The notes under the pieces were generated by a model. The model was not told the DNA's origin. It was given only the letters and a program-made list of their open reading frames with translations, and ran no database searches. The position numbers and the translations under genes are program-made. 64,000 nt of DNA from Phlyctochytrium arcticum (lineage: Eukaryota; Chytridiomycota; Chytridiomycetes; Chytridiales; Chytridiaceae): assembly GCA_025602905.1 (NCBI GenBank), contig JAHLKI010000054.1, positions 21,311 through 85,310 on the forward strand, written 5' to 3'. This document shows, piece after piece, positions 48,401 to 57,152 of the stretch. Numbering within the stretch: position 1 is the stretch's first letter; the number at the start of each line of letters is the position of its first letter.

Positions 48401-51069
48401 ATACTATGGACGAAGAACTGAACGCCGAAATTGCGCGGGTCAAAGCCGAGGCTATGGAGATGATGCGCCGTGATGAAGAAGCGGCTGCACTCCGTGAAAC
48501 CTTGGCTTCTACTGAATCACGGGATGTCGAAACTGAATCAGTTGGCCCCACATCTGGCGATGTCGGCCGTTCCTTGATGATGGATACGATGGACGAAGAG
48601 ATGAACGCTGAAATCGCGCGGGTCAAAGCTGAAGCGATGGAGATGATGCGGCGTGATGAAGAGGCTGCGGCCGCCCTCCTTGAGATGCCACCTTCATCGG
48701 ACGAAGAAAATGAGCGTACCAATGCTCAATCTACTGGCCAAGATCGATCTTTGGCACGGGAAAACATGGGCCAAGATGTGATCGAGCCCCCCTCAAAAGT
48801 TTCTGATGTTATGCATGTTGGCACTGAAGCGGGAATCAACTATGATCACTCTGTGAGTTTGGCGTCAGCCAATACTGAGGCACTTGACGACGAGGACTAT
48901 CGGAGCGAAAACAGCGGCTCGGTGGTTGTATTCGAGGAGGATGTTCCCAAGGATTTCGCACCAGTGGACAACTTTAACCAAGTCGAAACTCGAACAACAG
49001 TCAACATTCCCGCCATTTTAGTCTCGACTGACGGCCAGCAAGATGAGCAGAAGTCTGTTAAATCTGACACTGACGCAAATGAAATGGTTTCTGACCACGA
49101 TGAAACTATCTCACCGACATCTGTACATAGCAACCGCCAGTCACAGGAATTACTGATGGGGGCATTCAACTTTGAGCCATTGGTACAAGATCTGTCGATC
49201 ACAACTTTGGCAAATGAGCGTCCCACCACTCCGGAAGAGTTGAAGGGGGATTCTGATGCAGAAACCGATATGGAAGAAGCAGGACAAGCATCACCAGGCA
49301 ATGGATTTTTCAGAATGACCAGTTCTGCTGATTATGATACGCAGACCGAAGACGGTGGATTGTCGTCCAACACCAACGACTTGGAGCTCGCGTATAACTA
49401 TCCTAATGAGAATGATGCCGCCTCTGTGGATGAAGAACCCGTCAATTCGAACCTCGCCCGCTCAATGTCCGCAGACAACAGTTCTGTTCAAGACCCGGAT
49501 GTGAACGCTTCGGACACGGAGAGTAATGATACAGTCGGTTTGGCTGATGAAGCATCAGTTGGCTCCGACGACGAATTTGAGTTGGAGAAGCACGCGCTGG
49601 ATATTGATCAGGGCGAGATTGGATCACCTGTCACGGAAACCGAAGATTTTACAAAGTCACCCACCGAACCGCAAACTGCCTCCCCAACAGCATTGAACCA
49701 GTCGACGATATATACTGCATCTCAAGATCCATTGGCTAAGGACTCCGTTACCGACAGCGTGTCACCTAGTGTTCCAGTCCAAAATTACGATTTAGCACAC
49801 GGATTATATGACGAGAACGTGCCGGCAATTGGTGAGGAGGAGAAATCCGCAATGCGTAGCACCGTCACATTTGCACCAATTCTGGAAGTAGCATTCCCCA
49901 ATGACTTAACTCTTGCCAACGACGATAGTAGTGGAAGCGTGCGATATGACTTATCTTTGGAAGAAGACGACTCCAGCAATGACAAGATCGAAGTGAGCGA
50001 GGAAGATTTGGTCGCCACTGAACCGGAGAACCAAAGCTTTGTCAACGACGCGGTGGACCAAAGCCTTCGCTACGATGTTTCGATGAATGAAGAAACCAAC
50101 CAAGAGCTGGCTCGTTTGAAAAAGGAAGCACAGGCACTGATGAGCGCTCCCATGGACATTCTCCCGGAGGACAATGCTTCCGAGACAGTCGCAGATGACC
50201 AAGAGATAGAGGCTGAATCTCCTGTGGTTACGCGAGATATAGACATGTCAATGGATGAAGATCATGCTGAACTTATGCGTCTCAAACGTGAGGCTGAACA
50301 GTTGATGCTATTGGATGATAACGCCGGCAACAGTCAACCAGCAACAGGCCCCACACAAGAACGACGCCCGCCATCATCGCGCATCTCGAAGCTCCCGATG
50401 CCTAGTGCAGAATCGTCTGCCCCGGCAGCAGCTTCATCCGGTTGGGGGATGGGAGGAATGGTCAGTCGGCTCTGGGGCGCCACAACAACAACCAATGAGG
50501 CTCCGGCCGCGGTCGATGCAACCCCTGAAGCGACCTCATCAGAAGCAACACCCCCTGCGCCCATCGCAAAAGATATACCGGCAGACGCGGAACTGAAAAG
50601 CAACAACTCCGTATCTACCCCAGAGGCCGTACCCCCAACAGCTCCCGTTGCTTCCGACGATGGCGATGACGATTTGGAGTTTGTTGTTGAAGCATTGAAT
50701 CAAACTATCATGTCGGCCCAGATGGTCCGTAACGAAGGGGCTCTGGACAAGGACATTGCTCGCACACTCATTTCGTCCCTCAAGTCCCGAATTCAACTCG
50801 TTGATTCCTTGATTGTTCGGCCCGAAGCGATGGATCGTCTCATGGAGCTTTCAACACTGAAACTGCAAATCAGAACGGAAATTGAAGAAGTAGGAGATGC
50901 GGCTGGTATCGATTCGGATGAAGTACGACCGGACGAGTCGCCCGTTCTGGAAGAAAGCACCGACAAGAATGTCATGAAGGCAGCGCGCAAGTCTATGATA
51001 CTCGCTGGAGAGAAGGTCAAGAATGTTCGAAGAACGTTGCTTATTGAGGAGAATGAGTCCTTTTTGTAG
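42433..51069 (+). CDS. Giant WSC-domain membrane protein with tandem helical repeats
   Basis: 2,878 residues in one exon from ATG 42433, chosen because a signal peptide begins there (IPTLWIVLLAAVLLTLPPY, residues 10-28). Residues 40-136 carry eight cysteines (C40, 65, 69, 94, 96, 113, 117, 124) spaced like a WSC carbohydrate-binding domain, ending in NLWSIYSL. A membrane segment lies at 162-183 (VAVIAGVAALIAALGGVGFF), followed by RRR. The rest is cytosolic. Residues ~190-1450 are disordered and Ser/Pro/Gln-rich. Residues ~1455-2085 have about eleven ~60-residue repeats. Residues ~2535-2630 have two diverged copies. A helical C-terminus (~2690-2760) follows. The layout resembles WSC-type cell-wall stress sensors, but the tail is far larger than known Wsc proteins. 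Surface sensing is inference. The uninterrupted 8.6-kb exon contrasts with the intron-rich neighbours. Confidence 0.8.
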   Translation: MISLMISSSIPTLWIVLLAAVLLTLPPYTSTARFTTPSTCAQFNVPPAVVNINSIDSRNATVQSCADSCFTQQPPLDRAAMSATVQAGSIIILCGCFTANSLATVTPPNGQTCGTVCSQDRNACGSLANENLWSIYSLQADPVIAPPPRTGGQQSANGGPNVAVIAGVAALIAALGGVGFFLYRRRSSRGAVAATKRSDSQKTLLPTDSGSENGGQGQRSLESQRPQARDEESQPGPKMRTSAVAASAVSAVGSRAVRDRQSSLSSQRPIANAKKQSMGPNSRANSTAGNVQNVRPSIGAKGTQGVGSLNPAASTTGSGLSPPKSAYNSNAVGIALIPMAPSSNLTRSEPSVQRQQLQTLQNAFGRKSVAPSSSVPIPVPAPKTASHSRNDSGLGSSLERRVEDDRAVANTTPMPPPRLQSNDNPSARHQQSAPRRLPSQSKQRAPNQAPILQAPPRTKRNMESPGSGSNTSPTVPGSSFPPQGPPPNTQLPNMASPAAQKQSLEQRPSAEPVRRDKSLSGTMGIPPPTRPAPSQPPVADDGQNTLVSGIDLSKLPEIKMGQEEEWIMAVFATLKKNEAVNGVQNPALDTEDRGISNAAELQRKGTGNSVTMGMSKPAMQYTQANMSNSNVGVDGRSLHNPQAALEALLKIELPPKRERRPSTPPSSPAVQKQVFTGGGYAPPSIVARVDMSGAPAEHEGAPHSKTGEEQLLRNLLASAPAPLAKDRAQEVTSAVVVPPRKSETPVQEPAQILAPAPIERSVPASNQQYYPEERMAAQNTTQDSYRAVAVSQPERENVFSSSQQTKSSPTQYSPSNSRSPPIVQPRGLPVRDDRETAAIPDKKSQYALNERPLPPIRSESTAQSPSPSRTFALPSSYPVPPQLAPPTRNPPVPPPNNGQDNSSERPGIRFDAKTNLSGVRRPVTARQSSLVNVARTYDSAGSNSAMDRPVSNVRAGRESSLSHYRDTMVAAGGDAKFQRSQGRNSNMPENRARNPVLSAYAVGRQAAVPRQFGPGRDGAYASRMSSFKSGTPSSERDVSSETSGPMENSQYPDRRMNAQNDQQQRQTPQRIVERKSSLAAPARRNMPQDQLPTPPRSRSNSSRPEQEKPQQQQSRSDGVSQDLADQDSSDTLESSITTIVPPSFSPRAEQPSNNSSQPFIGQSESPKLSQFSLAPPMRNPPPPPASTSLPVPPQRRLPINDAMNVPSATQPRQRLLAERLAEQQSVDEQSLSYGSSPKIMSPPVGNNDGARQFVPGNDLPKTRTQDLSTQFDKPEMQSDDQQKSIDTSAISAKFASAPAMEDFGSALPESPKEEPPLAMDTRADAKITETEAVAAMTYPTSAGRSVAYSVSMSPVTPVAEDEDLSRAARDVEVQGDSSKPTPAIIRPDEQTPKVTLSERNVMDVIEDDDYDDDFDPTRESFFGPSRPVVESDDEAEKDKDLSPVDEREAEQQFDITDTIDEEMNSEIARVKAMAMEMMRRDEEEAAQNTISGPSYFNQAASSARSPSIEDDEPAEQSTFMNTMDASMIAEAARLKAEAMNMPALDEQAEADRDILPMNEKDNDAESTNSRNEDLEDRSMFMDTMDASMIAEVARVKAEAMEMMRREEEDNRSETGSNDQDVMAETSFFPESVDLETNADVSGEQIEATGLMRPDRIDETRREILSPALTEADRTDVDSEQGDEMGEKSFFNDTMDEEMHADIARVKAEAMEMLRRDEEEAAPRDVVAIDYEVNASPDPSTANRSLITDTMDEEMNAEIARVKAEALEMMRQDEELATQREPTSPNAASESDSIGYFGRHEDSDDRSLMLDTIDAEMNAEFARVRAEAMEMMRQDEEEAKRQISLTKESAEERADNESEDGDVEQSFFAETMDEEMNADVARVKAEALEMMRRDEEAAALREIVPSIDVQDVLTDNESVSHTSDAVDRSLMMDTMDEEMNAEIARVKAEAMEMIRRDEEDAALCVPISADEEDVQSDNAEDTPENRSLMTDTMDEELNAEIARVKAEAMEMMRRDEEAAALRETLASTESRDVETESVGPTSGDVGRSLMMDTMDEEMNAEIARVKAEAMEMMRRDEEAAAALLEMPPSSDEENERTNAQSTGQDRSLARENMGQDVIEPPSKVSDVMHVGTEAGINYDHSVSLASANTEALDDEDYRSENSGSVVVFEEDVPKDFAPVDNFNQVETRTTVNIPAILVSTDGQQDEQKSVKSDTDANEMVSDHDETISPTSVHSNRQSQELLMGAFNFEPLVQDLSITTLANERPTTPEELKGDSDAETDMEEAGQASPGNGFFRMTSSADYDTQTEDGGLSSNTNDLELAYNYPNENDAASVDEEPVNSNLARSMSADNSSVQDPDVNASDTESNDTVGLADEASVGSDDEFELEKHALDIDQGEIGSPVTETEDFTKSPTEPQTASPTALNQSTIYTASQDPLAKDSVTDSVSPSVPVQNYDLAHGLYDENVPAIGEEEKSAMRSTVTFAPILEVAFPNDLTLANDDSSGSVRYDLSLEEDDSSNDKIEVSEEDLVATEPENQSFVNDAVDQSLRYDVSMNEETNQELARLKKEAQALMSAPMDILPEDNASETVADDQEIEAESPVVTRDIDMSMDEDHAELMRLKREAEQLMLLDDNAGNSQPATGPTQERRPPSSRISKLPMPSAESSAPAAASSGWGMGGMVSRLWGATTTTNEAPAAVDATPEATSSEATPPAPIAKDIPADAELKSNNSVSTPEAVPPTAPVASDDGDDDLEFVVEALNQTIMSAQMVRNEGALDKDIARTLISSLKSRIQLVDSLIVRPEAMDRLMELSTLKLQIRTEIEEVGDAAGIDSDEVRPDESPVLEESTDKNVMKAARKSMILAGEKVKNVRRTLLIEENESFL
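46791..48672 (+). repeat. ~180-bp coding tandem repeat (MDEEMNAEIARVKAEAMEM module)
   Basis: Core modules start near 46801, 46993, 47173, 47325 (decayed), 47509, 47677, 47860, 48042, 48228, 48402 and 48585, with spacing of about 168-192 bases. The conserved core is an acidic-then-basic amphipathic helix (TMDEEMNAEIARVKAEAM followed by EMMRRDEEAA). The spacer between cores varies freely. The last copies are most alike, suggesting recent local duplication. Confidence 0.9.
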
Positions 51070-51431
51070 ATAGGACAGATTTTTTTTGGATAGGAATTGA
51101 TAGTGTAAATTAGGAAGCTTGGATAGAAGTTTTTTTGGATTACAAACTGTCCCGTAATTCAATAATTACGAAATTTATGATGGACCCATTCGACTTGGCC
51201 GCCACTACATATCTCGTTCCCGAATGTCCATTGTACGTTCGCAACTGCAAGCCCAGACTACTTTGTAGGTATGCAGAGCAAAGAGTTGCACTTTGGCCGA
51301 GGTCAAACACATTGTTTTCTTTCAGCTCAAAGAACATAATTATTTTCCAACCATCTTATTCACACTATATAACTCAATCAAATGGTTGCTGGACCAAAGA
51401 ACCCCAAGGCAAGACCGACACATGACCCCAT
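51070..51431. other. Convergent 3' regions
   Basis: This lies between the WSC gene stop and the F-box copy 1 stop. AT-rich, no gene. Confidence 0.5.
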
Positions 51432-52435
51432 TCACGATAGGAGATAGTCATCATCATCCCAATCTTCGTTGTAATCCTCATCATCAAAATCGCCGTCATC
51501 AGATTCAGATAGAAAGTGGTCGCTGAAGTCTGAGTCATTGCTGTCGAGATTGTCGTAAATGTCATACTCGCTATAGGTGGTTAATGTGACATGCGGTGGC
51601 TTCTCCTTCAGAAGAGTTTTCATCACCGAATCACCAATTTTCCTACAGTGCGACAGATCGAGGGACGTTAATTTTGCGGCAAGCTCTAAAATAGAAAGTA
51701 CTCCAGTTTGCGTGACTCTTGTTCTCTGCAAGTTTAGTTTTTCCAGTAGTGGGCACGATTTGGCGATGTCACGAAAACAAGCATCGTCAAGCTGAGAGTT
51801 GTGGGCAACATTGAGCGTTCGTACATTTTTCAGGAAGGGCAAGACCTTGCCAAAGCCCGTGCTGGTGAGTTTGTAGCATCCGCCTATAGACAGTTCTTCT
51901 ATTGATTGACACTTTTCCACCATTGCCAGCAAATCCTCATCTTCCAGAAACGACCATAATGTCAAATTGAGTCTCGTTCTATTGATCAAAAGGATTGGGT
52001 CAGTATATGGCATGAGATGAAAATCCGGCAAACTTACAAATTTGGACATAGACTTGCTAGACACTTTATGTTCTCATAAAATGGTAGCTCGGATACAAGA
52101 TGGGAGGAAGATCACCTTGCAAGGTTCAGTTCACGAATCAGCCCTCCCAGTTGCGGTTTCCTTCCGAGCGTTTCTAAAAACAGTTTGAATGGGAAATTAC
52201 GTTCGGGGTAACGGTAGTCAATCGAGCGATACAGGAGTGGTTGGGCAATTTGATTGCAAGCATGGGATACAGTGCTCAGAGCAAAAAGAGTTCTGTGGTT
52301 GTCGATGTGGCTCGCAATGTTCGCCAGTAGCTCAGTCGGTAGCCTTGGGCCGACCGTCGTAAAGTCAATCATTCCAGATCGTGTGCCGAAAACTTCGAGT
52401 TGAGTATTGCAATTGCCATCGTTGAAACTGGACAA
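51432..52435 (-). CDS. F-box / leucine-rich-repeat protein, copy 1 (apparently intact)
   Basis: Exons (minus): 52435-52116, a 15-nt microexon 52052-52038, and 51978-51432; 293 residues. The F-box-like start is LPTELLANIASHIDNHRTL followed by VSHACNQIAQPLLYRSI. Leucine-rich repeats follow: LCPNLTRLNL, CQSIEELSIGGC, LKNVRTLNVAHNSQLDD, CPLLEKLNLQRTRVTQTG and LTSLDLSHCRKIGD, of the AMN1/cysteine-containing type. The tail is strongly acidic (SDFSDHFLSESDDGDF and beyond). Such proteins are substrate adaptors of SCF ubiquitin ligases; the substrate is unknown. Intron 1 is 63 nt, a multiple of three, and would read through in frame except for one TGA. Copy 3 keeps the matching segment as coding sequence. 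A TATA-like CTATATATAG lies near 52580, upstream. Confidence 0.75.
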
Positions 52436-53557
52436 ACCGCCAGACGCTGTGATCGATTCCAGCCTTTGACGGGCGGAGACGCTGCTTTGGACTGAAAGAC
52501 AAGCCTAGGCCAAGTCGTCAATTCCTCACAGAAGAAATATCACTGATGAGACTAAAGAAAAGAGCAGCTCTCACTGCTGCCTATATATAGCCGCTAATTT
52601 ACTGCTCCATTGAGAGTTTCGGAGAGTTTCATCAATGCCCCAATGCCCAATTCACTGACTACTTCCGAGACTTTCCGACTTCCGATATTTTCCAACTATG
52701 TAGATTTAAAACTCCGCAGCACCGGGTCACAGCATCTATTCTGTTTTCGGTCAGTGATCATCCAGATTTGGTCTGTCTGCTTCCAGAACTGGAACAAAAC
52801 CGTGTCGCGCCAGGGTAACGGCTTTTGGCATCAACACGAAAAATGTCAAAATGGCGACTGCAGCAATTTCGTACATTTCAACAGCCAGGGACATGCACAT
52901 ACGCTCTGGACACTTGAGGTGGCCAGAAACGAATTACTTAGACAATTCTGGTATAGAATTCTCTTTCCTTGACAATTTTGAATTACTTGTAGGCTGCCCG
53001 TGAATGGTTTTTCGCCCTCCCCGAGCTAGTCCCCGTGGGAGAAACGTGAATTTCGACCGCCGGGGACATATACATACACTGCGGACACTGGGAATGGGCA
53101 GAAACGGATTCCTTGGGTGATTTTATATGATAGATTCTTTCTTTGACATTTTCTGGGTTATTGTGCGCTGCGAGTGAATGGTATTTAGCGCTCCACTAGA
53201 TAGGCTATTATGGAACGATGGTGAGGGGGGCTCTGATATGGACGGGACGTTACCATATGGCAGAAAGGTAAGAGAAACATGAAAGTGAGTAAATAGTGTG
53301 AGAGAGAACCTGCGAGCTGTTAAAGATAGGGGTGATGTGCACTGTCTAGATGATGCTAGCAGACTGGCATGCCACGGCAGGAGTCGGTTGACCTCTTTCG
53401 GAAAAAAGAGAATCGCACATACAAAGCGATGCCTCTTACTTTAATCTGAGATATTGATATCGCTGTTGTAGGAGGTTATCATAGAAGCTCCCTGACCACG
53501 GAGTTGTAATGCAAAGTCTCTGCTTTTTCCTAACGGTGTTTATCATGCCCACTACAC
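52436..53557. other. Intergenic with a diverged direct repeat
   Basis: No gene is seen. Two copies of a ~145-bp segment lie at about 52874-53023 and 53048-53192. They share GGACATxxACATAC, GGACACT, CAGAAACG, TAGAATTC/TAGATTC, TTGACA and GTGAATGGT in the same order. Confidence 0.6.
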
Positions 53558-54341
53558 TCATTTATACCTACTCTGTATAATCCGCAGGCGTAATCCCACG
53601 CTCTCATTCATGATAGCGTCGATTTCCGTGTCTTGAATTCTAGAACAGTACGACAAATTGAGTGACATCAGGTTGGTGGCAAGTTCCATGATGGAGGATA
53701 CTCCAGACCGCGTGACATTTGTAGTTGTCAAGACCAGATCTTCCAGTAGTGGGCACAATTGGGCGATAGCACGGAAACCTTCATCCTTAAGCTGCGCGCC
53801 AGCAACATTTAGCTTTCGCAAATTTTTCAGGTAGGGCATGAGAGCCTCGAAGCCCTGGCACGTTGCCGCGCAGTAGACGATGGACAGATCTACCAATGGT
53901 CTACAGTTTTCCACGATGCCCAGCAAATTCCGGTCTTCCAGCGACGTACATGTGTCCAGATGGGGTCAGTTTAAAGTATTGAACAGAAAGCGGGTAAACT
54001 TACAGATTTGGGCATATACTTGCTACCATGTATATTTGCCAATATTGAACTGGATCGCGCCGTATGCCTCACAAACCCGTATTTCCTTCACCCAACTTCT
54101 GGGTCGTGGTTCTCGCAAGAGCGCTACTTTAAGCAGATCATCTCTGGATGAAATATCTTAGTCGTGGACAAAATAAAGAGCGGAACCACTGTCACCGGAA
54201 CAGGAGTGGTTAGGCAATTTGATTCCAAGCATGGGAAACGGTGCTCAAGGCAACATGAGTTTCGTCCTCGTCGATCTCACCCGCAATTTTTGCCAGTAGC
54301 TCATTTGGGAATCTTGAGCCGGCCGCCATAGCTGCCGTCAT
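53558..54341 (-). pseudogene. F-box/LRR paralogue, copy 2 (broken)
   Basis: The F-box part starts at 54341 (MTAAMAAGSRFPNELLAKIA, then VSHAWNQIA). A TAA at 54210-54212 replaces the Gln codon expected before PLLFR, with another stop soon after. The stretch up to the CPN-type repeat has lost its frame. The intron after it has a good GTAAGT donor at about 54001, but no AG where copies 1 and 3 have their acceptor. The LRR part (53926-53558) is still open: LVDLSIVYCAATCQGF, LKNLRKLNVAGAQLKDEG and CPLLEDLVLTTTNVTRSG. Compared with copy 1 it lacks the acidic tail. Several independent lesions make this a pseudogene. Confidence 0.75.
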
Positions 54342-54579
54342 AGAGTCGATTGCTTCTGATCAGGAGTGAAAAATTGGATGGTTTCAAGTGGGAGGGTCTT
54401 GACAGCTGTAAACTTGACATAAAATGGTCCGCGCCACACTGTACTGTCATATGTCGTTTTACCTGCGTTTTATTATCGTGAGATTGCTCCCGAAAAGCGA
54501 GAAGCGCAGTCTATTCGAGTGCTTTACAGACAAATAGCTATTCGAGCCAGTTGCCTGAGGTGATCCGCAGATCGAAAGG

Positions 54580-55136
54580 GTGCTCTTTATATGGTGGAAC
54601 CTTCAAGTAGACAAACACGACCAGCTAGCGCAAGAGCCACAGAAAGCACACCCCCTCATATTTTCCACTGATATGTTTTGGCAAATTCTTGCAACGAGTA
54701 TATGTTTGGAATCACCGAGCGAACATTGCTATAGTGTACCTTCGGCAACTTTGCTGTCGCAATTATCTACGCACGCTCAACCATGCGATGGCAACTGTGA
54801 CATGCCAAGGGATCAGATACTAGCCAGACACCCCATTCAACCTTACGCCCTTCGTCGATGTTTCGGTGGAGTGTCGAATAATGATGACTGCCAAGTTCTG
54901 AACTCAAACACTGCTGCACTACCTTGTGAAATCATTGCCCAGATTCTCAAATAAGTTGAGCCTCTTTTCATGAAGGAGCGTACAATGCATTCGTCAATGC
55001 TCGTAATAGCGTGTTTCATCTCCCGATCTTGGAAGCATGTCGCTCATCCCCGTCTCTGGCGACTATCGCCGGTGTTGCTGCTCCATAGGCGCGAGCATTG
55101 TCTTGACCCAGCAGGAGGGCAGTCACAAATCGGGTA
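54580..55136 (+). pseudogene. Decayed F-box fragment on the plus strand
   Basis: A frame starting at 54580 reaches AALPCEIIAQILK and stops at TAA 54952-54954. The same frame continues with VEPLFMKERTMHSSMLVIAC and then ISRSWKHVAHPRLWR, which completes an F-box (LPxEIIxxIL, then SRxWKxxAxPxLWR). A single base change would have produced the stop. It is on the opposite strand from the other copies and belongs to a different F-box subtype (LWR ending). No repeats follow before the next stop near 55136. Confidence 0.55.
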
Positions 55137-55360
55137 GATAGTACTTGTCTTGCGTCTCATTGAGTTGTATCTCACGGGTATATAATTCGTACAGTAACAA
55201 GATTTTGTCCAAACATTTGGAGGGTAACGCCTGGATTCCCTGGATAACTTATTGGTGAAAATCACCCTCAGTTCTGATTGAAGGCATCATTTCGTGTAGC
55301 ATCACGCTCTTCCTGCAATGGTGCAAAGCACCGAGGAAAGTTCCTAGCAGATCTTCGTAA

Positions 55361-56281
55361 TCATCCGCCGTGACCCGTGCCAAAAAGATTGTCATAAATA
55401 TCGTCGTAGCTGCGGTTTGAGCCAAGGTAAGGGCCAGCGTATGAGTCGACACTGTTCTCATCCGATTCAATCTCGTAAATGTTCGGAAGAGAGATAATTT
55501 TGACATGCCGTGGCTTCTCCCTGATGATAACTGCCTTCTGCGAAATAGTAATGGCATAACAATACGACAGATTCAGGGACGCCAATTTGGTAGCAAATTC
55601 AATAATGTATAATGCCGCGGTCCACGTAATTGGTGTGTTCAGCAAATTCAGATCTTCCAATAGTGGGCACATTTCGGCAATGTCACAATAACAATCATCG
55701 TCGAGCTTGTAGACGCTTGAAACATTGAGCTTTCGCAAGTTTTCCAGAAATGACAAGGCCTTGCCAAAAGCCGTGCTTGTGATTAAAAAGCACTTGGCTA
55801 TAGACAATTCTTCTAATGATCTCACTTTTCCACGATTGCCAGCAAATCCTGGTCTTGCAGCGACCAACATGATCCCAAATCGAGCCTTGTACTATGAAAG
55901 AGAATTGGATCACCTCAAGGGATCGGTTGAACAGCCGGAAACTTACAGATTTGGACATGAACTTGCTAGCCTGGCTATATCAACACGACAAGGCTCCGCG
56001 CCCTCCTGAAGGTTTTCGTAAACTTCGATGTTTAGTTCCTGGACCAGAATTGCCAGTTGCGGTTTTATTCCAAACGCTCGTAACAGCAGCTGAAGTCCGG
56101 AGGGAGCACGGTCAGAGAAATCCCGAGAGAATTCAAGGTAAATTGAGCGGTACAAAAGTGGTTGAGCGACTCTATTCCAAGCATGGGATACGGTGCTCAA
56201 AGCGAGCAGAATTTCCGTCTCATCGATCTCGCTCGCAATTTTTGCCAGTACTTCAGTTGGTAAGCTTGAGCCGGCCATCAT
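55361..56281 (-). pseudogene. F-box/LRR paralogue, copy 3 (frameshifted)
   Basis: Exon 1 is 56281-55947 (MMAGSSLPTEVLAKIASEID, then VSHAWNRVAQPLLYRSI, ending in IARLASSCPNL), with a GTAAGT donor. Exon 2 starts at 55891 and reads LTRLDLGSCWSLQDQDLLAIVEK. At about 55820 one base is missing relative to copy 1 (AAGTGAGATC where copy 1 has AAGTGTCAATC), giving TGA. The other frame then continues intact: SLEELSIAKCFLITSTAFGK through CPLLEDLNLLNTPITW to a stop at 55361. Everything else looks functional, so this is a young pseudogene or a base-call error. Copy 3 has no intron where copy 1 has intron 1; those residues are in frame here. Confidence 0.7.
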
Positions 56282-56437
56282 AGATTCAAAGTCAACCTTT
56301 TCAGATCGTGTACGACAAATTTCGCCTTGAGTGCAGTGTTGAACGAACTTCAGATCTGACTGTCGGAGTGCTGAGTGCTGAGGTGCTGAGGGTTTACCCC
56401 GAAGTGTTGTCCGCCAAAGCCAAAATTATACCGGGCC

Positions 56438-56535
56438 CAAAATCCTTAACTAAATCACGTACAGTTCCGTGGCTACGCCTTAAAAGGCCCTTTTAGTGAT
56501 GACTCAAAACGTTACTCATACCGTTACTTTCCTTA
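56438..56535. repeat. Dispersed ~100-bp repeat, copy 1
   Basis: Shares AAAATCCTTAACTAAATCAC, CTACGCCTTAAAAGGCCC, GATGACTCAAAAC and the following TTACTTTCC region, in order, with 57750-57868. Same orientation. Confidence 0.75.
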
Positions 56536-57025
56536 GGAGCACAGTAGGCCTTGGCGGGCCTCATTGAAGTCATCCGACAAGGACAAGACAAATGAAAAGG
56601 AAAAAGGACAAAGACAAAAACAAGAACAAGAACAAGGACCAAGGCAAAAGACAAAATACAAAGACAAAAACCAGGACAAAAGACTGAGAAAGAGACAAGC
56701 TCCGGATTTTCCCACGGCAACAAAGATAAAGACTGGACACCTCCGCGCACATCCTACGGTGAAGAACGACCGGCCTCCTCTCACAAGACATAGAGTTGGA
56801 TTGAGCCAAACCCCCAAAACGGCCATAAGTCGGTGGTTTTCTTCACAAACAGCTCCCTCCCGCCCTGGTGGAGAAGGGGATTAACATGGAAGAATACTGC
56901 ATCGGCATCCTTGACTTCCTCGTCAACCTGTGACACGGAATGAACATTGGTCATTCCTTGCGTGATTCATCACATATCATATCTTCCTCAGTGTTTGCTC
57001 CCCTGCGAGGGCCGGCGGCAGGCAA

Positions 57026-57063
57026 GGGGGGTGCGGGGGTCTCCCCCGCCTCATGAGTAATGA
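57026..57063. repeat. GC-rich hairpin repeat, copy 1
   Basis: A 38-base unit whose core GCGGGGGTCTCCCCCGC (57033-57049) is self-complementary with a 3-base loop. An identical core recurs 89 bases on. Confidence 0.85.
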
Positions 57064-57114
57064 ATTTGAACAAGGCTGGACCAAGTGAATTTTACAAGCT
57101 TCTGAACTTCTGAG

Positions 57115-57152
57115 GGGGGGTGCGGGGGTCTCCCCCGCCTCATGAATAATGA
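57115..57152. repeat. GC-rich hairpin repeat, copy 2
   Basis: Differs from copy 1 by one base (GAATAATGA instead of GAGTAATGA); the same hairpin core lies at 57122-57138. Confidence 0.85.

Noticed and set aside
57033..57138. GC hairpins as bacterial-type terminators
   Set aside because: The genes are eukaryotic, there is no T-run after the stems, and no transcript end is expected there.
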